DNA of 7,281 bases from Candidatus Sodaliphilus limicaballi (GTDB taxonomy: Bacteria > Bacteroidota > Bacteroidia > Bacteroidales > Muribaculaceae), in contig JAGHSP010000300.1 of NCBI GenBank assembly GCA_018065815.1, forward strand, positions 1-7,281, read 5' to 3'. The notes below the pieces were generated by a model. It saw only the letters and a program-made list of their open reading frames with translations. It was not told the DNA's origin and did not search any database. Below, piece after piece: positions 5,599 through 7,281 of this stretch. The position numbers and the translations under genes are program-made. The number at the start of each line of letters is the position of its first letter. Positions within the stretch are counted from its first letter, which is position 1.

Positions 5599-5688
5599 GC
5601 GACCCCGCAGGGGACGCGGTTAGTGTATCCTTATACCCGCAGGTCTCCGACCAGCGGTTAACCAATGTAACGACCTCGTTGAGGTCTG
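5599..5688. repeat. Right inverted arm with three hairpins
   Basis: In plus-strand order, hairpin 3 is GCGACCCC-GCA-GGGGACGC (5599-5617), hairpin 2 is CCGCAGGTC-TCC-GACCAGCGG (5637-5657), and hairpin 1 is GACCTC-GTT-GAGGTC (5672-5686). The spacings mirror the left arm exactly: 19 bases between hairpins 2 and 3, and 14 between 1 and 2. The 19-base spacer is conserved in length but only about half in sequence, while the stems are nearly unchanged. Confidence 0.85.
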
Positions 5689-5710
5689 ATTTCTTTCAGT
5701 AAAACAAAAT

Positions 5711-5753
5711 CAGATGAAATCCGCGCGGGGTTTCTTTGGTTGTGTCTCGGTTA
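5711..5753. repeat. Short dispersed repeat, copy 2
   Basis: Boxes CAGATGAAATCCGCGCGGGG (5711-5730) and TGTCTCGGTTA (5743-5753) repeat those at 1-19 and 47-57. This copy lies 22 bases outside the right arm of the transposase unit and 8 bases from the stop codon of the leucine-rich repeat gene. On the minus strand TCTCG and CGAGA just past that stop can form a weak 5-base-pair hairpin, but there is no T tract, so it is not a convincing terminator. Confidence 0.5.
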
Positions 5754-5761
5754 GAGCGAGA

Positions 5762-7228
5762 TTATTTACCCAAGATTGCATTAATTACTATGGTCACGTC
5801 AGAGACATCCACCACGCCGTCGCCGTTAACGTCGGGACCACCACCGCCTACGGGGCCGCCGCCCTGGCCGTTGTCGTCCCAGATTGTACCGAAGTTCTTC
5901 CAGTAAGCTCTTGCCTTGTAGTACTTGTCGGCACCAGTGGGAACGTGCAGGATGGCGTTGTTGTAAATAGTGTTGTCGAACACCTCGGTCGACAGTGTCA
6001 CGGGATCCTTGTAAGACGCATAGACGTCACGCATTGCGCTACAGCCAGTAAATGCGTTCTTGCCAATGTAAGTTGCCATGGGCAGAGTTACAGAGGTGAG
6101 TTCGCTCTGGCCGTAAGCAAGGTAATCGGGGATAGACTTAACTGTAGCACCAAGTTTGAGCGAAGCCACTTTCTGGTTCCTTAACCAAGCTGCATCGGCC
6201 GATGCGGGCGACTCGCAGTTCTCGGCATTGAAGTTAACGGTCTTTACTGTAGTTATGTTATTCAAGAAATTTGCATCAATGCTTTTTACCGACTTGCCGA
6301 TTGTCACAGTAATGGGGTGATCAGGAGCATTTATAACGAAATAACCAGGAACTTTTTCAATCTTATCGCCTATATTGATTGTTTTCAATGAATTAAGCTG
6401 TCCTAAAAAAGAGAGTTTAGCTATATTTATACCAAAAGTACAATTTAATGCATTATAGTTAATTGTCTCAAGTGATTCACAACTATTGACAATATTATAA
6501 CCAATAAATTCAACAGATTCAGGAATAGTAAGTGATTTCAGTGATTTACAATCCGGGAAAGCATATTCTTCAATCCTGGTCACACTGTTAGGAATATCGA
6601 TTGAAGTCAAACTATTACAATCAGCCAAAGCATATCTACCTATTTGTTTAACTGAATTAGGAATAACTATCTTTTCAAGTAATCCACATTTATAAAATGA
6701 GGAAGTTGAAATAACCTCCAACTTGTTGGGAAGCGTAATTGATTTCAAATTGCTACAAAACGAAAAAGCATTAGGACCAATTTCAGTAACCGAATTAGGT
6801 ATAGATATAGACTCAAATGGACAACCACCAAACGCGACACCCTCTATTGTAGTTAAAGAATTAGACAACACTACTCTTTTGAGATTTGTACAGTTTACAA
6901 ATGCACTGTAACCTATTTTTGTAACTGTGTTAGGAATTGTAACCGATTCCAACGAAGTCACATTACTAAAAGCATCCTCACCAATAGAGGTGACTGTATA
7001 GGTCTTTCCTCCGTTAGAAACCGTTTCAGGGATATTAGCTACTGTGATAGCAGCATTTGCGTAGTTCTCGTGTGAATCATAACTTGAATTTAAAGCAGTA
7101 TAGGTAACCATCACTGTGTTACCATCAGAATTCTTATCATAGGCGATGCCATTCACCATAAAATCGTAGGCGCTCGCTGCCTGCCAGCATGTGAGCATCA
7201 GCGTGAGAATAAGGAAAATCTTTTTCAT
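5762..7228 (-). CDS. Secreted BspA-like leucine-rich repeat protein with dockerin-like C-terminus
   Basis: The 488-residue product starts with a clear signal peptide (Lys2-Lys3, hydrophobic core, cleavage likely after AASA, residue 20). After the YDFMVNGIAY entry typical of BspA-like proteins come about seven consecutive LRR_5 units of 22-23 residues (roughly 93-253), each reading like LTSIDIPNSVTRIEEYAFPDC, followed by less regular repeats to about residue 420. A glycine-rich linker (about 453-465) leads to DVNGDGVVDVSDVTIVINAI plus three residues (466-488), a single dockerin-like calcium loop with Asp466, Asn468, Asp470, Asp474 and Asp477. BspA-like proteins are surface adhesins that bind host proteins or other bacteria; that role is inferred here. 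Base use changes inside the gene: the repeat part (about 6241-7130) is AT-rich, while the C-terminal part is GC-rich. It converges on the transposase unit. Its promoter is probably beyond the window. Confidence 0.9.
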   Translation of the reverse strand: MKKIFLILTLMLTCWQAASAYDFMVNGIAYDKNSDGNTVMVTYTALNSSYDSHENYANAAITVANIPETVSNGGKTYTVTSIGEDAFSNVTSLESVTIPNTVTKIGYSAFVNCTNLKRVVLSNSLTTIEGVAFGGCPFESISIPNSVTEIGPNAFSFCSNLKSITLPNKLEVISTSSFYKCGLLEKIVIPNSVKQIGRYALADCNSLTSIDIPNSVTRIEEYAFPDCKSLKSLTIPESVEFIGYNIVNSCESLETINYNALNCTFGINIAKLSFLGQLNSLKTINIGDKIEKVPGYFVINAPDHPITVTIGKSVKSIDANFLNNITTVKTVNFNAENCESPASADAAWLRNQKVASLKLGATVKSIPDYLAYGQSELTSVTLPMATYIGKNAFTGCSAMRDVYASYKDPVTLSTEVFDNTIYNNAILHVPTGADKYYKARAYWKNFGTIWDDNGQGGGPVGGGGPDVNGDGVVDVSDVTIVINAILGK

Positions 7229-7246
7229 AAAATAGTATTGTTTTAA

Positions 7247-7259
7247 GTTAATAATTAAC
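7247..7259. promoter_or_regulatory. Palindrome upstream of the leucine-rich repeat gene
   Basis: GTTAATAATTAAC is a palindrome apart from its central base, 18 bases upstream of the ATG at 7228. It lies in the presumed leader or promoter region and could be a binding site. The surrounding sequence is very AT-rich, so chance is a serious alternative. No TAnnTTTG box is visible between the ATG and the window end. Confidence 0.2.
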
Positions 7260-7281
7260 GGCTTAAAGCGTTTCTATGTTT

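Larger units (their letters stand above)
5040..5688 (-). mobile_element. RAYT-like unit: Y1 transposase gene between inverted three-hairpin arms
   Basis: The 649-base unit is a 90-base arm, a single transposase gene and an inverted 90-base arm. By hand count the arms agree at 72 of 90 positions without a gap, and the outer 18 bases are identical. Arm and gene nearly touch: 6 bases lie between the left arm and the stop codon, and 13 between the right arm and the start codon. Classic IS200/IS605 elements carry different hairpins at their two ends and lack long inverted repeats. Paired inverted hairpin arms are instead the layout of REP-associated tyrosine transposases. No tnpB-like accessory gene and no target duplication are seen. 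Confidence 0.7.

Noticed and set aside
5689..5761. A terminator for the leucine-rich repeat gene
   Set aside because: Only a 5-base-pair hairpin and the CCGCGCGG palindrome are present, with no T tract on the minus strand.
5714..6184. Plus-strand open frame opposite the C-terminal part of the leucine-rich repeat gene
   Set aside because: The minus-strand frame has a signal peptide, repeats and a calcium motif. The plus-strand frame has none and starts in a repeat element.

Overview
This window reads as the chromosome of a gut-type Bacteroidales bacterium, most likely Muribaculaceae or Prevotellaceae. Supporting signs are two promoters of the Bacteroidota type (TTG, 20 nt, TAnnTTTG), A-rich leaders without clear Shine-Dalgarno sites, an amidase with a C-terminal carboxypeptidase-regulatory-like domain, and a BspA-type leucine-rich repeat protein ending in a dockerin-like calcium motif. 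The housekeeping genes are fairly GC-rich. The intergenic regions, the transposase and the middle of the leucine-rich repeat gene are clearly AT-richer.

Layout. Bases 1-57 hold one copy of a short dispersed repeat. Bases 81-212 look like a free-standing small RNA unit: a promoter overlapped by a palindrome, about 80 transcribed bases, and a strong intrinsic terminator. A second promoter of the same design (224-254) and a structured leader (275-312) precede a plus-strand gene run: a secreted protein of unknown function (330-1016), an N-acetylmuramoyl-L-alanine amidase (1032-2159), ispD for isoprenoid precursor synthesis (2187-2858) and the branched-DNA helicase recG (2851-4950). The spacings are 15, 27 and -8 bases, so they probably form one operon. 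It would join cell-wall turnover, isoprenoid supply (which also feeds undecaprenyl phosphate) and replication-fork repair.

Downstream of recG is a compact 649-base element (5040-5688). It is a minus-strand HUH/Y1 transposase gene tightly bracketed by two inverted 90-base arms. Each arm carries three small hairpins in the same order and spacing. This resembles a RAYT transposase with its REP/REPIN-like repeats and is the most interesting structure in the window. A second copy of the dispersed repeat (5711-5753) lies between this element and the 3' end of the last gene, a minus-strand secreted leucine-rich repeat protein (5762-7228). That gene has a marked internal change of base composition and a glycine-rich linker leading to the dockerin-like tail.

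All assignments come from reading motifs and base pairing by eye. No database search, folding program or expression data was available.
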